DNA of 64,000 nucleotides from Telopea speciosissima (GCF_018873765.1 NC_057922.1:11855563-11919562); one strand, 5' to 3'. Shown: positions 23,938 to 37,001, counted from the stretch's first letter. A program made the numbers and translations. The notes: generated from the sequence alone by a model not told the origin.

Positions 23938-24957
23938 GGAGGTCATAGCATGGTGGGTTTTTTTTGAAGCACTAATTTATTGATCAAGAAAAAACAGTTA
24001 TATATAGTTCTTGATGGTTATTTTTATACGAAATCACTTACTTTATATGAAGTTTGATAAATAATTTTCTTTTACATGAGGTTATGGTACTTTATTGAAG
24101 CTTTTTATGGATAGTTTTCCATTTAACAATGGAAGGTGATGTTTTCGAAAATCACTAGATAAATTTGATTCATCCATTTTTATGATTATTACCTGTATTT
24201 GATTTTCTATGCCCTTCTTACTGTTAGAGTATATTGTTTAGATTGAATGGGGCCCGACAAAGACCCACAAGGGGCAAGCAGGGGGCCCAATGGGCCACAC
24301 TTAGTAGTACACTACACTACTACTACTATTACTATTACAAGAGAGGGTGAGGGGCAGGAGGGTCGAACACACGACTTTCCTTGGACTTATGCTAGATCCC
24401 ACTGGCTATCGGCGTGCCACCTTGCTAGAAGCGCTTCCCCTTGCTTAAAACTTCTTTGTTTCCATCACTATAATGAATACATATACTGCTTTTATCAGAA
24501 TTATCATCGTATTAGAGCGAGTTTTCTCCAACCCCATAGTAGGTGTCTCTATAGACGACTTGTCTCCATTCATACGTGCATGTGTATGTAGTTTTGTCTA
24601 TCCTACACGCGAGGGAAAGGGTTGGGAGAAAAGCCCATCGGTTACCCTCTGGGTCATTCACCATCTAATATACTTGTGAGTCCCTCCAGCCAAAAGTTCA
24701 AGGTGTTGGGTTGGATATTTGTAGTCCCAACATCTTCATCTTATTAATGCTCAATCCATGGTTGAATTGCATGTTGCTTGCACAATATTATGCTTCCTGA
24801 AGCATTTTTTATCTACAATCATCTCATAAAATTACCATTTCAATTCGATGTCATATATTTATTAGTCATGAAAAAAAATAATGCTGACAAAGTTGGGGAA
24901 ACAATTGACTAAAAAGTGGAGGAAGGTCCTGATGTAACTGGTTCAAGAATGCACTAA

Positions 24958-25331
24958 AATAATAAAGGGTAAATTACACGTCACCCCTTGATTTTCAAAA
25001 CGAAACTCAAATCACCCCTTGGTTTTTGAAAATACTTAAATCATCCCTTGTATTGGACCCCATTATGACAAATTAGTCCCTACCGTTAGTTTTATGCTGT
25101 TAAGTGATGATGTCAGCTAGTTAAATAAATTTAAATCCTTAAACTACCCTTGACCAATGTTAATTCTAATATTTTAGTACAAGGGTAAAATAGTCCTTTC
25201 ATACTAATAACTAACAGTAGACTAACACCGTTACTATTGAGGGGGACGAATGAATATTTTCAAAAAATTAGGGGATGATTTGAGTTTCATTTGAAAACTA
25301 AGGGGTGATGTGTAAGTTACTGTAAAATAAA
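24958..25331. mobile_element. Mutator-like MITE, 356 bp
   Basis: The element is 24967-25322. The ends GGGTAAATTACACGTCACCCC and CAGTAACTTACACATCACCCC (reverse complement of the right end) pair over some 70 bp with AAACTCAAATCA shared. The flanks AATAATAAA and TAAAATAAA agree at 7 of 9 bases. The sister segment keeps the unoccupied site AAAAATAAA at 30990-30998, one base different from each flank, which confirms the insertion boundaries. Confidence 0.85.
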
Positions 25332-26125
25332 CTTTAATGCAACTAATCTCTATGACAGTTCTTATGTTGGTGTGGGATATAATTAGAAATCTCTAACCAT
25401 TGGAAAGAGAATATAGTTAATGTTAGTACCCACACGCAGTACTTCTTAGGGAACTTAGCCCTTCTACAACAAAGCAATAACATAGGAATTCTTTGTAGTA
25501 AATCTGCTCGTAAACAATGAATTACTCACAAATTTTACTAACTATTAGGGTTCAAAAACCCTCGCTTCACTTCTCTGTATATAAGTAGAAGGTGAGAGAG
25601 AAGGCAAGAGAAGAATTAAAGAGAGAGAAGATGGAAGGATGGTTCAAGACTTGGGGCTCATACTACAAAATATATTATATGGTGTTGGGATACAATCCAA
25701 TCAAATAACTAAAATACTAAAAATGAAGAATTTTAGAGATTTGAGTATTTTATTTTGGCCATGGATACCAAATATTTTGGAATTTTCATCAAAATTAAAC
25801 AAAATTTACAACTTAAGGGACAATATTTTTTCACACTTGATTTCACTCCTTGCGAGGCTATAACGAACCATAACATCATGAATTTAATTGGTACTATGGA
25901 TTCGTCAAAGAACTATTAATGTATCTAACAATTAAGTCCAAATAAATTTTATTTTCTTACCTTCTAGTTAACTATCACAATGTCCACAGACACGATTGTA
26001 TTGGAGTTGCAAAACCGATTTCATAAAAAATCTCGTGACACTGGAAAACTCTAAATAAAACATCAATATTTAATTTAATAGAATTTGGCATCTACTATGG
26101 CTGCATTAATGTGGGATTGACCCAC

Positions 26126-26265
26126 AGAAAAAGAACAAGTCAGGATGATCATCAAGAACCTTCAGCATTCGGATAGGAAGCACTTGTTTGCCCAACTCCT
26201 GACCACTTTTGACGTCCTACTAGAAGTGGGCCATCAGGTGAAAGATGCTTTGAACCCACATGACT
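26126..26265 (+). pseudogene. Possible Gypsy gag fragment
   Basis: Reads KEQVRMIIKNLQHSDRKHLF then TFDVLLEVGHQVKDALN, which resembles the capsid part of plant Gypsy gag proteins. It is short, and no LTR or pol was found nearby. Confidence 0.4.
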
Positions 26266-26699
26266 TTTTTTTTTGCCCTTTTCATGATTGAACAAGATAG
26301 CACATTAGCACCTCCAAACAAAGGAGACAGTTCACCAACTTAGGACTTAGGAGTTAGGAATGCCCTTGAGTTTAGTATTTACAAAATTACTTCAAAAGGG
26401 GCTCATAATCATGGTTGAACCAAGATGTACCAATCCCATTACGTACCAAGGTGGTATAAACCGGAGTTATAGTTTATATACCACCGACAACATGGGCATA
26501 CCACTGATAGTTGTTTCCCATTGAAGCACGGAAATAGGCAGATCCGATCCACAAAGTGGATTCCATCTAAACAGCTGGGAGTAGTTCTCGTACGCTCACG
26601 TACGTAAACATGAGCTCAACTCAAAAAAAAAAAAATAGAGAAAGAGAGAAGCTTTCATGAGGAGGCTACGTACAAAAGCTGAATCCTCAGAATTACAAG

Positions 26700-26960
26700 G
26701 CATAGGCTTTCCTATGACAGCGGTTTATAATGACCGCTGCTAAATAATTATACTACGATGGCTGCCATAATAGGTTTATTCAATGGCAGCGGTTTGGAGA
26801 ACCTACCACTACATAATTTATACCATGGTGATAATATTATCGCCGTAATAGGTTTATTCAATAGAAACGGTTTAGGAAAACCATCACTAAATAGTTGATA
26901 CACGGTCGGACTATTAAACCGCAGTGATTCAAATATGGTGGTCTATTTGGCGATAGAATT
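26700..26960. repeat. CACTA-like subterminal repeat array
   Basis: Three degenerate units of about 75-80 bp, each with AGCGGTTT (or AACGGTTT), a CCRCYRCTAAATA-like segment, then ATAATAGGTTTATTCAATRG. Such arrays of short motifs in both orientations are typical just inside CACTA (En/Spm) element ends. I could not locate the CACTA termini. Confidence 0.5.
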
Positions 26961-28246
26961 TTGGGGGACAAAAAACCATGGCTAGTGTTAAGGCCATAGA
27001 TGCCACCTATCGTGCAATCTAATTATGCGAATCAACCTTCAAGATGAAACAATCCTAGAGACTCTTTGAGCAATTGTTGTACTCACTTATTGGACCATGT
27101 CCAAAAACACTTGGGTTGTGTTCAATCACAAAAGAAAGGGACTATAAAGAATTCTCAAAAAAACTCATAGAAATGGCAAAACCAATGAGGGGGTCAAAGA
27201 TGGAGAAAAGAAAAAGAAAATAATTGAAACAACCACCCAAATGGCTAGCTTGGACAACCTCTATTTATAGAGGACATATGCCTCTTGAACACATTGCCCA
27301 CGTCGATGTTCTCTACTGATCCTAAAATTGTTTCTTTGTTTTTGACCTGTGCCTACTAGCTATAACTTGATTTGTGGTTCAAAATTTTCTAGTTCTTGGA
27401 TTGATCAAATCTTCATTATTACTAGTTTTCTTACCTAAATGGGTTCTTTGATCAAGAACTTTGGTTTCCTTTTTAATATCCCAACTTTAATGGGAAGTGA
27501 ATATTTGTTATGGTGGCTGTAACTTAATTTCATTTTGGTCTTAAAGTTTCAGTTTTGGAACCGGATCCGACGGCTGGTGTTGTCTTTGGGATGTGTGTTA
27601 GCCCGTTCTGCCATTTGATGCACGTTGGAGAGGATCTGAATTCTTCAGTTTTGGTCATTTTTTGGTATTTACCCTAGTGAGACCCGAAACTAAATAAAGA
27701 CTAAGGATGTTAAACGGTTCGATTTGGTTTAAACCGTTTAATTAAATGACCTTAATTTTAAAACTATAATCAAACCATTTATTAAACGATTTCATAGTTT
27801 CTGTTTAAACAATTCGATTCGATTTCGATAAATTGTTTCAATTTGATTTTGACACCGTCAAACTGAAACCGACCAAACCCGACCCACTGCCACCCTTACC
27901 ACCGGTGCTGCCGTACTTTTTTGGTCATCATGTGATTGTGAGCAGCGGCCGAGCACGCAGTATATGTGGACTGGATCCTCCTCTCATAATATACACATTT
28001 CATCAATTTGTCACACGTTTCTTAAAGCTATCTCTTGTTTTCTCTCGAAAATACATAAATAAAACATACCGAGACACAAGGAAGATTCCAACAGAACACA
28101 GATATTGAAGCATTGAGGTGATATAGTCTATATTATTATTGTTATTGCCCATCTTAATTAAATGCCACTCTCTATTAATGTTATACTAATTATCTATTAA
28201 TATATTTTCTTTTCTTTGTAATTATAGGTTAGTTAATAAAATAGCT

Positions 28247-29660
28247 ATGGATTGGGTTTCGTTAATAGGGGGAAAAATTCAAGGCCTTAGGGTGGAATTG
28301 CAAAGCCAGGGTATGGATGCGTTGTCTGTTTCACGCTGGCATTTTGTTGTTTTCCGTTACAGAAAAGAAGGTATGAGAACCCATCTGATCGATAATTAGT
28401 TATTAATTTTAGCTTATTATTGTAACATATTAATTTTTTTAGGGGCAAGAGATCTCTACTTGGTTGCATGGTCTCTACACTAGTGTTTGGGCTAAATGGG
28501 TGAGCATGCCTGGGTAAATCTATCCAGGAGCAGAGGTGTCATCTCACGATGCCCTGTGAAAAAGCGTAGGAATCACCATCAAGTAGAGGTTTTTTTTCCC
28601 TTTTTTTTTAAAAACATTAAATTTTTTGATATAATATGGAGTGTTTTAATGCAAATTAATATATCCAGAGAGATATCATTTGTGTGGAAGGCCTTTCATG
28701 ACTGCTAACTCTTTGGAAGTTTCGAAATGGGAAGAAGTAAAAAAAAAACATAAGAAGGAACACGATGACTATATTGACAAAAGAATTATAGATGAAAGAT
28801 GTATGAAATGTCATCTTGATCATCTATTTCAAAAAAAAAAATTTTCTATTTTTCATATTAATGATACTAATTTGTATTATTATTTCTCTTCAAAAAATCC
28901 ATTTTAGTATATAGGTTAGTTACGGGTGATTCAAAACGTAGTTTCGCCTCATTCTGTGGCTATCCATTTGTTGGAGAAAACACATGAAGCCATGCAAAAG
29001 AGGGAGATGATAAAAAATGCTCATGCTCCACCAATTCCAAATAACCAAAAGGGGGAAGCTTCTAACCAAATTGAAAAAATAAAAGATGCAATGACGATGC
29101 TAGAGGTTGATATGGATGCAATGCATCAAGCATGTAGACGGGCGCTCTCAAGGGGAGATTTTGATTCTCATGAAACTGATCGGATTTTTGAAATTTCATT
29201 AATGCCTTATCAGACTGTTGTTATGGAAGCTTTGAATAAAATTACAATTATCCATAACAATCGTGTAAGTCTATGTTTGTTAATTAACATGAGAGGTCCT
29301 TAATTTTGACATGGGAGAATGTTTTCTGTGTCGCAGCGCAGGCTGCGCCTAGGCACATAGGTCTGTCACTCAAGAGGTAGAGTGATCATTACATCCACCC
29401 CATGTGCCTGGGCATAGCCTGTACTGCGGCACAGTGAACAAAACCCTTTTGATATATATAGCTCCAAATCCTACCAAATAAAAAGATATATACAGCTACA
29501 AATGTGTAGTGTTGTACTTACAGTATTGTTTTTTTCACTTTTATGTTTTTTATTTGTATGGTGTAGTTAGGACCAGATTGAGGTTGAAGAAGCTAAGGCG
29601 ATTGGTCTGCCATCCTTACATGCAATGGATTCATTCATTGGATTTGACAGCTGCTGCAGA
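28247..29660 (+). pseudogene. Decayed paralogue of the finger gene (copy B)
   Basis: Corresponds exon by exon to 22865-23937. Exon 1 (28247-28370) has the same length and reads MDWVSLIGGKIQGLRVELQS. In exon 2 (28669-28800) the first finger cysteine has become tyrosine (YHLC), and the exon is one base longer (132 against 131), shifting the frame. Exon 3 (28908-29264) has a TAG as its fourth codon in the homologous frame but is otherwise open (HLLEKTHEAMQKREMI...). In exon 4 (from 29577) the equivalent of the stop codon is AGA. These four faults together point to a pseudogene. Intron 3 carries a MITE (29320-29445). Confidence 0.8.
29320..29445. repeat. MITE in intron 3 of copy B
   Basis: Inverted ends GTTTTCTGTGTCGCAGCGCA and CTGCGGCACAGTGAACAAAA, with CACCCCATGTGCCTGGGC inside. 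The matching intron of copy A lacks it, so it arrived after the segment was duplicated (or was lost from A). Confidence 0.75.
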
Positions 29661-31566
29661 GGAGGTCATAGCATAGTGGATCTTTTGAAGCACTTTATTG
29701 ATCGAGAAGATAAAACAATTATACTAAACCACTACTTACTTTTATATGTTATTTGATTTGATAAATAATTTTCTTAAGAGTTTTTACATGAGACGTGGTT
29801 GCCTTATGATCAAACAAAACAATGTGGTTATGGTATTTTATTGAAGTTTTTTATAAGTAGTTATCGATTTACCAATGGAAATTGATGTTTTTGAAAATCA
29901 CAAAATATATCTAAGTCATCTATTTTTATGTTTTTTTTTTGTTGAAAAAAAATATATAATTCTATTTTTTCCCATTTAGAATTAAGAGATTGCATGATAA
30001 ATAACTATTACACATGCTTGGATATACTTAAGATATGCGCCAATAAGAAGGGGAGTATTTGATTGAATTAAATTTTAAATTTTAAAATATGGATAATCTA
30101 AATCATGTACTTTCTATCTAAGAATTGAGAAGACGTATCATCTATTGTTTTTAAATTGGTATTAATGACAAAATTTTCAAAATAGCTTTTAAACCATTCC
30201 ATAAGTGTTTTGGTTAAGTAAGATGGGTAAGATGGGTGTCTTAACTCACATGTGTAAGAAAGTAAAAGGTAATGGAACACCTTTAGTCCTAAATTGCTTA
30301 GCTACAAGAGAGGGGACAAGCTTATATATATTTACGGGTATATTATAAGGCATAGAGTTCCTAGAAGATCTCTTCTCTAACCAATCTACACATGAGATTC
30401 TTGGCATCCTATCCGTTATAATGAAGCTTGGCCAAAGTGGCGAGTAAGACGATTAATTTGAAACAAAGGAAAAGCGCGGGGGGGGGGGGGGGTGACTCAG
30501 TAGGGTTTTGGAGTCAACCAGTCCGATTCACCGCAAACTTGTACGGGTTGACTCAAAAAGCCTGGGTTGAGGCCCCGCCGGCCAGTCAATGACCCGACCC
30601 GGTGACACAAAACCTGGATCTAACAATCTAAACCGACCCAAACTGGGTTGATCCGCAAATTGGACCGGTGTTAGGAGAATAATCCATCGGTTACCCCTGG
30701 GGCCTTTCGTCCCCCAATATACTTGTGCGTCCGTCAGCCTTACGTTTGAGCTATTGGGTTGGATAGTTATAATCCTAACATCTTTATCTTATTAATGCTC
30801 ACTCCATGGTTGAATTGCATGTTTCTCTCACAATATTATGCTTTCTGAAGCATATTTGATCTACTATTATCTCATATATTATGAACAAAACGAATACTAA
30901 CAAAGCCGGGGATCAAAACAATTGACTACAATTCTTGAAAAAAAAATGTGGAGGAAGCGCTTGATGGAGCTATTTCAAAAATGCAATGGAAAAATAAATT
31001 TTAATGTGACTAATCCCTATGACCAGTCCTTATAGTATTTTTTTGGTAAAAAATTTAATTAAAAATTTTTAACCATTGAATACAGAGATTATTTATCATG
31101 AAAAGCGACACAGTTGTGTGAGCAACCTGAGCGGTGCAGACATAGGACCGTGTGCAATAACCACCTTACCCCCCCGTAGGGAACTTAGTAACTCTTCCAC
31201 AACAAAACAACATAGGAATTCTCTGTAGTAAATCGATCCGCTCGACAACGTTTGCACGAACGATGAATTACTCAAACTTTTTAATCACTAACTACACTAG
31301 GGTTCAAAAACCGAGACCTCCCTCTGATTCAAACCATAATAATTAAAAGAGGTTTTTTAATAAAACATGCCATTTTAGCAAGTAGGGAAACCTTTAGTGC
31401 CTTAACAAATGTTGCAGTACACAAAACCATGTGGTAGCCGTGACATTTTATGTTTCATGGAATGATCATCTTATGTTTGCCCGAAAATAGAAAGATTAGC
31501 AAACATAAAAAATAGAAAGAGAAGAAAGAAAGAAAAAAAAGAAAAAAGATGGGGGAAGGTGAGAGA

Positions 31567-32190
31567 TTAGCGCGAAGAGAGAGGGTATCCAATTCCATGA
31601 CGAGTGGTAGGGAATGAAACGAAAAATGCACTGCCAAGCACACCGATCCCAACAGGCAATGCTGTGAGGACTTCCATTGTCTCTTCAGATGGTTTTGGGT
31701 AGAAACAATTCACCACATTCTGATCGAACAGTGCGATTGCTGCAAAAACCAGAGTTGACATGAAAGCATGCAAGAAATCAATAAACTTAATCCGAAATTC
31801 TGAAGCTTGTTCAGGAGGAATGGTGACAGACCCATCGATGATCCATAATCCTTTAAAGGTTGCTATTCCATAATGAACTTCCCCTTTATCATCCCTGAAG
31901 CTATCAGTAAAGCATGATAGAAAGCATGAAAGACCACAAATGATCACAAGACCTGCTGTCATGTACCGACTGGCGTCATCACACTCACCTTCGTTACTGA
32001 AGATTGGAGATAGAAGATGGAATGCAAACACTGTCCCTGTGGGAAGGAGATTGGCCAAATTGGCTGTGCTTTGAAATGTTAAGCTAATGGCCTTTTGAAT
32101 AAGGCTCTTCCGATCTGTCTCCGGCGACGAACGTCGCCGGAGGAGAGGCCGATGTTGTTGATCATGATCATTCTGTGATTCTTCATCCAT
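31567..32190 (-). CDS. DMP family membrane protein (DUF679)
   Basis: Single-exon 207-residue protein, the normal size and structure for the family. The soluble N-terminus holds a dileucine-like RPLL. Four membrane segments lie near residues 43-63, 77-98, 138-157 and 174-193. Family motifs STANLANLLPTGTVFAF, YGIATFKGLWIIDGS, ALFDQNVVNCF and VGIGVLGSAFFVSFPTTRHG are present, ending GYPLSSR. Wording is closest to the Arabidopsis DMP3-DMP6 group rather than the sperm DMP8/9 pair. Family members sit in tonoplast or ER membranes and have been tied to membrane remodelling during senescence and cell death; this copy's role is inferred only from family. The start is the first ATG of the open frame. 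No neighbour is functionally linked. Confidence 0.93.
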   Translation of the reverse strand: MDEESQNDHDQQHRPLLRRRSSPETDRKSLIQKAISLTFQSTANLANLLPTGTVFAFHLLSPIFSNEGECDDASRYMTAGLVIICGLSCFLSCFTDSFRDDKGEVHYGIATFKGLWIIDGSVTIPPEQASEFRIKFIDFLHAFMSTLVFAAIALFDQNVVNCFYPKPSEETMEVLTALPVGIGVLGSAFFVSFPTTRHGIGYPLSSR

Positions 32191-32194
32191 GATG

Positions 32195-34500
32195 ATCCTC
32201 TTCTTCTGTCCTTCAAATTTCTCTATTGGAAGGAAGGGGGGAAGGAATACGTATAAGTAATGGGGAGAAGAGAAGTGGCTTCAAGTCATTTGTTTTCCCT
32301 ACCGTAACGTACTGGAAAATTTAATGCCCACGGCAACGTTGTTTAACATTTCAGTATTATAAGTAAGGGGTATTTTGAAAAATACAAAAAATAAGGGGAG
32401 GGGATTATTCCATTTCAACGCCTGCGATTACGTGCATTAGGAAAATTCTTCCTACTCGATTCGTAGGATTTTTTTTTTCCCTCTATGACTATGTTGATGG
32501 ATGATTAATTAATCCACATTCCGCGTTCTAAGTCTAACACGGCAAATTATTTTAATAACCCTGCAAAAAAAAAAATGTGATTTGTTTTTCTATTTTTTTT
32601 GGGTTGAGCTTATTACTTGCTGGTTAAGAAATATAATATTATTACTTTAATAAGACTTATGTAAGTAGGACTATAAAATTAAACTCATATTTTATCTATA
32701 TTTATCTCAATTTGACGATTCTACTTTGCCTGCCCCTATTGCTGTGTGCATCCCACACACAAGCAAGGCAGAATGTACCGCCTTACCCTTGTCTGAGCGG
32801 GGGTAAGGCATTACTTTTTGCCACAATTGTGTATAGGAGCATACGACAGGACCGAGCAAGTGGAAGTAGAGGAGTTGGATCCATCATCCATGTTTGTCTT
32901 GTGGTCCTAAGTCTCTAGCTAACCTTTATTTTGTAAATTTATTTAATCAAAAGATTTTTGCACAGCCATGTACACGATTTGCATTAAATGTAGTTAGATT
33001 GACATAAATACTAATCCAAAATAATATAAAAACCATTGCCGTATTTGATGGAGTTGTGATAACCTCCCGTGTACTCATCTTCTCCAAAAGGCCTGAAACT
33101 AGGCACGGCTGTTGTCATACTCTTAGCCTATTAATTATTGGATTAAAAATGCTTGTAAAGTAATTAATTATATTTTTAAACCAAATTAAATCTCTCCCCA
33201 AAATCAACCCTGTACCCTTACCTAAAACCACATGCCATTTGTCATTTGATATGCTCAGCCTTTCAATAATTTCAAGTTTTGTCTTATTGTCATTATTCTG
33301 TACCCTTGTGTGTCCACTTGAAGCACCATAGTTTTACTCCTTCCAAACATTGACCTAGATCATATTGTATTTGTTTTTTTAATAAAGATAGTAATCTCCT
33401 TTTCCATACCTAATCTTTTTATCCTTTGATCTCTTACATTGCTAGTACCTATTCTGTTCTCTGTATTGATTATTTTATGAAACTTTTACTCTTATTAATT
33501 TCTGTGAAAGCTCCACTTGCATATAATGGACTAAGTGTTCTTTCACACGCAAGGGCTTCAACAATCACTTTTTTTGTTACAAATATTTGGTAAGATCAAG
33601 TTTTTCTCCACCCATGGTGAGAAATCATTTCATCATTGTCTTTGGTCCCATCGATCAGATTAGGAAAAGACGTTTTGGATTCTATACAATAAAGGTACCG
33701 TGGAAATTAATAATAATAATAGAATCCAATCATAGGATCAAATCACCGGTGTGAAAGGATTCTTCCTTCTCTATAGGTGAAAGAAAATTTTTGCATATTC
33801 AATTACATTGTAATTTTATAGATATATATTTTTTTTTTCTGAGAAAACTACTAGACTCTGTGGTGTATATTATTGTACATTAGATCAAATACGACCTGCC
33901 TAATCTCATAACTATGATTAGTAATAAATTAATGATCAAAGAAAGAAATATAAAAAAAAAATGTTTTTTCCTTCCTATTGCTCCTATGTTTATTTGCTCT
34001 TGCAGGATAGGACTAAGGCTCCCTTCACCCACACTGAAGAGAAAACTCTTTAGCCATCACATCTGACCATAGTTAATTAAAACAGGAATGGAAAAGTGCG
34101 AATGGATTTTAAATGTCTTAGGATGTGAGCGGGACGATAAAAATAAAAAATTTCAAGAATGACAAAAAAAAAAAAAAAAAAAAACCCGATGGTACAGGTT
34201 TTAAACTTTTAAATGTGAACAATATAGTAAAAAAAAAAAAGGACAATATACATGCATATATTGACGAATTATTAGTTAAATACCCTTGATCCAAAGTTAA
34301 ATCTAAAATGAATTTAAGGCATTAAGCATTTTAAATACATTAAATATGATTTTTTTTATTATATATATCTTCATAGCACATGAAGTCTTTCACTATATCA
34401 AGAAAAGAACGAAGGGCAAGAAACGTTTCTTAACTCTCAAATTGGGTAGGAGGAAGACGTATGACCGAATGGAGTGGAATTTTGTAGAACGATGCTTCTT
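32195..34500. other. Spacer with a foldback repeat at its left side
   Basis: 32705-32890 is a hairpin-type repeat (CCTTACCCTTGTCTGAGCGG and GGGGTAAGGC) related to the one at 1166-1374. The remainder is AT-rich with no gene seen. Confidence 0.45.
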
Positions 34501-34539
34501 CATTTAGGTTTTAGAACCAAGTTTGTCACTCTTATTATG

Positions 34540-35450
34540 ACCTATATCTAGTTGATACACTATTCTTTCATGATCAATGGTCCTGAGAGAGGCTTGATTG
34601 CCCCATCCCGGGGTATTCATCAGGGGGATCCACTATCTCTGGTATTATTTATTCACTCTTCTCAGGACCTTGGTAATTTTCTGGCCAGCACTACTGACGA
34701 AAGTCTTATTCACAAAATCAAGGAACTTAATAGAGGAAACCCAATTGCACATCTCTTTTTTTTGCAGATGATTGTTTGCTTTTTTCAAAGGTGAACCTCT
34801 GTGAAGTAACTTGCTTGAAGCAATGCCTTTAATTATATTGCCGTTCAAGTGGGGAGGAGATTAATTTGAAGAAATCTATTACATTTAGTCCTAACACGGC
34901 AGCCCGTTTTAAAAAATGGTTATGTACGGTGCTCAAGATTCTTTATAACGATGGGCCAAGGAAGTATTTGGGGTTTCCAATAGAATTTGTGTCTCAAAAG
35001 CTTGTCTTTTTAGGAGATTAGCTAGTGTACAAATCAACGTTTGCATGGCTAGATTCAACAATTTCTATCTCATGTTGGGAAAGAGATTCTGCTCAAATCG
35101 GTTGCCCTCTCTATAACAAAATTCACATGATCTAACTTTAAATTTCCAGCATCTTTTTTACAAACATCTTTATAAGGTTTCAACTCGGTTCTTCTGGGGA
35201 ATAAGGAGGAATCTTCTAACATTCACTAGATATCTCAGTAGTGCCTATGTCTTTCAAAAGACATTGGTGGACTTGATTTTAGAGATCCTTTGTTACATAA
35301 TTGTGCCATGTTTTCTTAAGTGGCATGACATCTTTTTTAAGATCCAATCTCAAATTGGGTCATGTTTATGAAAGTTGTGTATTTCCCTCATAGTGATTTT
35401 CTTCATGCAACATTGGGTAGTCAAACATCTTAGTTTTAGAGAACCTTTGT
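34540..35450 (+). pseudogene. LINE (L1-type) reverse transcriptase remnant
   Basis: Reads YSFMINGPERGLIAPSRGIH followed by QGDPLS, the RT finger/palm motif of plant LINEs. Then come HKIKELNRGNPIAHLFF with a broken FADD box, NLKKSITFSPNT and RKYLGFPIEF, each in order but in shifting frames. The order of motifs matches plant L1 elements. Only part of the RT and its C-terminal region remains; there is no endonuclease domain or poly(A) tail that I can place. Confidence 0.75.
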
Positions 35451-35459
35451 TACATAATT

Positions 35460-36830
35460 AAATGTCTCTCTCTCTCTCTCTCTTTATTCTCTTCTATTTT
35501 CTTTTTTCCTGTGATTAATTTCTCTTTCACCCACACCTTCCATGACTATCTTTGCAATCCTTTCATGGATTTCCTACCCTTTTATAAAAATACTTGTTTC
35601 TCTTTTTAGTTGATTTTTGCTCTTGGGAATTCGATCATTCATGGTCATGAAGGAGCAGCAGTGGCAACAGAAGAAGAAAGCACAGTTGGGCTAGCAAATG
35701 AAGGAGGCAACAAGGAATATTTTGTTTAGAGTGTATGTGTTGTATTATTATTTTATAGAAGCACTTTGGGTCAAAGCACTTGTTTCAAAAAGCACTTTTT
35801 CAAGTGTCCCCAGCCCGGAAGAGTCAATGGGAGAGGGCATCTAAAGGAAGGGAGTCGAGGAAGTGCTTCTCCACTTGTTTCACTTCTTACTATTTATTAT
35901 TTTTTTGCGTCTGCATATGCCTAATCTACGAGAGAGAGAGATGGTGATGTCAAGGGAGAAGGAAGCTGCACATTGATCTGGATTCTTTACTATATTATTT
36001 TGATCATGGCCAAATGTTCTTGTCAAGGGTGAAGGCAGCACCCACATGGAGTGAACAAAATGATCATCGCTTTGAATCGCGACCTATGTCTGGACTCAGC
36101 TCAGAGAACATCAGCCCTTTCTTTATATATGCAATATTTTGTTCATTTTATGAGAAAAATTGTGCACAATGTATGCTCAAAAATAAAATTACACCCCGCT
36201 TACATATCACTGTTGACATGAGAAAAACTTTGAATCTCTATTATGATCCATAATAAAGGTCTTCATTTGGTTTTAGGACTTGAAATCTGAGTAGGAAGGG
36301 TAGGAGTAGGACCTACCAGTTGTTAAACTTTGAATCCACAAGATCTGCCATGTGCCTTGGTAAGTAGCGGTAGGAGCGCCGTGACTCAGTCCGATTCATC
36401 ATGGAACATTGAACCGAGGCCAGGTAACGGTCGTACGTAAAACAGGGGAAAGGTCCGGAAGGGGACAGGGATCATCGGTCATCACCCCCATGTGACCCCG
36501 GATCTCAAGGGACAAGAATCAAACCCTTGGTGGGTCCCGTCTCCACGCGGTTCATTACTTGGTCCCATAACCAGATAACATCACACTCGCCCTTTTGACA
36601 AATTTTTTGTGTTTTGATCCTCTTTTTCTTAATCTGTTAGCTGTAATCCAAACTTTAAAATGTTTTTATTTTCTCCCAAAGAAGATCAGAAAGACCCCAA
36701 TCAGATTTTCATTCATGAATCATCATCACCTTCACACGCCAGAGTCCAGACACATCCCTACAAGTCTGACTTGAGATGTCCATTATTTTATTCGTATTTT
36801 ATTTTTACTATTTACCTTCTTTAGATATAT
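35460..36830. other. Spacer, no gene seen
   Basis: Contains a (TC)n run near 35466-35483. No coding or transposon structure is recognised. Confidence 0.4.
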
Positions 36831-36840
36831 TGTGAGAAGA

Positions 36841-37001
36841 AGTTTTCTGTCCGGGAGTGTGGTCTACACCAGCACTCCCATGTGTGATGTGTCTATCTCT
36901 CTCCTCCTCAAAACAAAAGGTTAGAGATGTCTTTTCATATGGAAATGAGAGAGATAGACTCATAGGAGTACTGGTGTAGGCCACACTCTCGGATAGAGTT
37001 C
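36841..37001. repeat. Foldback MITE, second copy of the 11360 family
   Basis: GTCCGGGAGTGTGGTCTACACC at the left is inverted as GGTGTAGGCCACACTCTCGGA at the right, with ATCTCTCTCCTCCTC in the centre. It matches the inner arms of the repeat at 11360-11588. Confidence 0.75.

Larger units (their letters stand above)
22150..25560 (+). repeat. Segmental duplication, unit A
   Basis: Matches 27700-31320 in order: TIR-like AACCGTTT region, 5' flank with ACACAAGGAAGA and GAAGCATTGAGGTGATA, the four gene exons, the CCATGGTTGAATTGCATGTT block, and the final CATAGGAATTCT / AGGGTTCAAAAACC block. Unit A alone holds the TIR element at 24967-25322 and a unique block at about 24240-24600. Confidence 0.85.
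27700..31320 (+). repeat. Segmental duplication, unit B
   Basis: Second copy of the 22150-25560 segment, same orientation, starting 5.5 kb downstream. It carries its own insertions: a block in intron 1 (about 28440-28590), a MITE (29320-29445), a G run at 30478-30491, and a unique block at about 30440-30660. Confidence 0.85.

Noticed and set aside
24247-24591. 114-codon frame in unit A
   Set aside because: Absent from unit B, no recognisable motif, and located in a segment that looks inserted.
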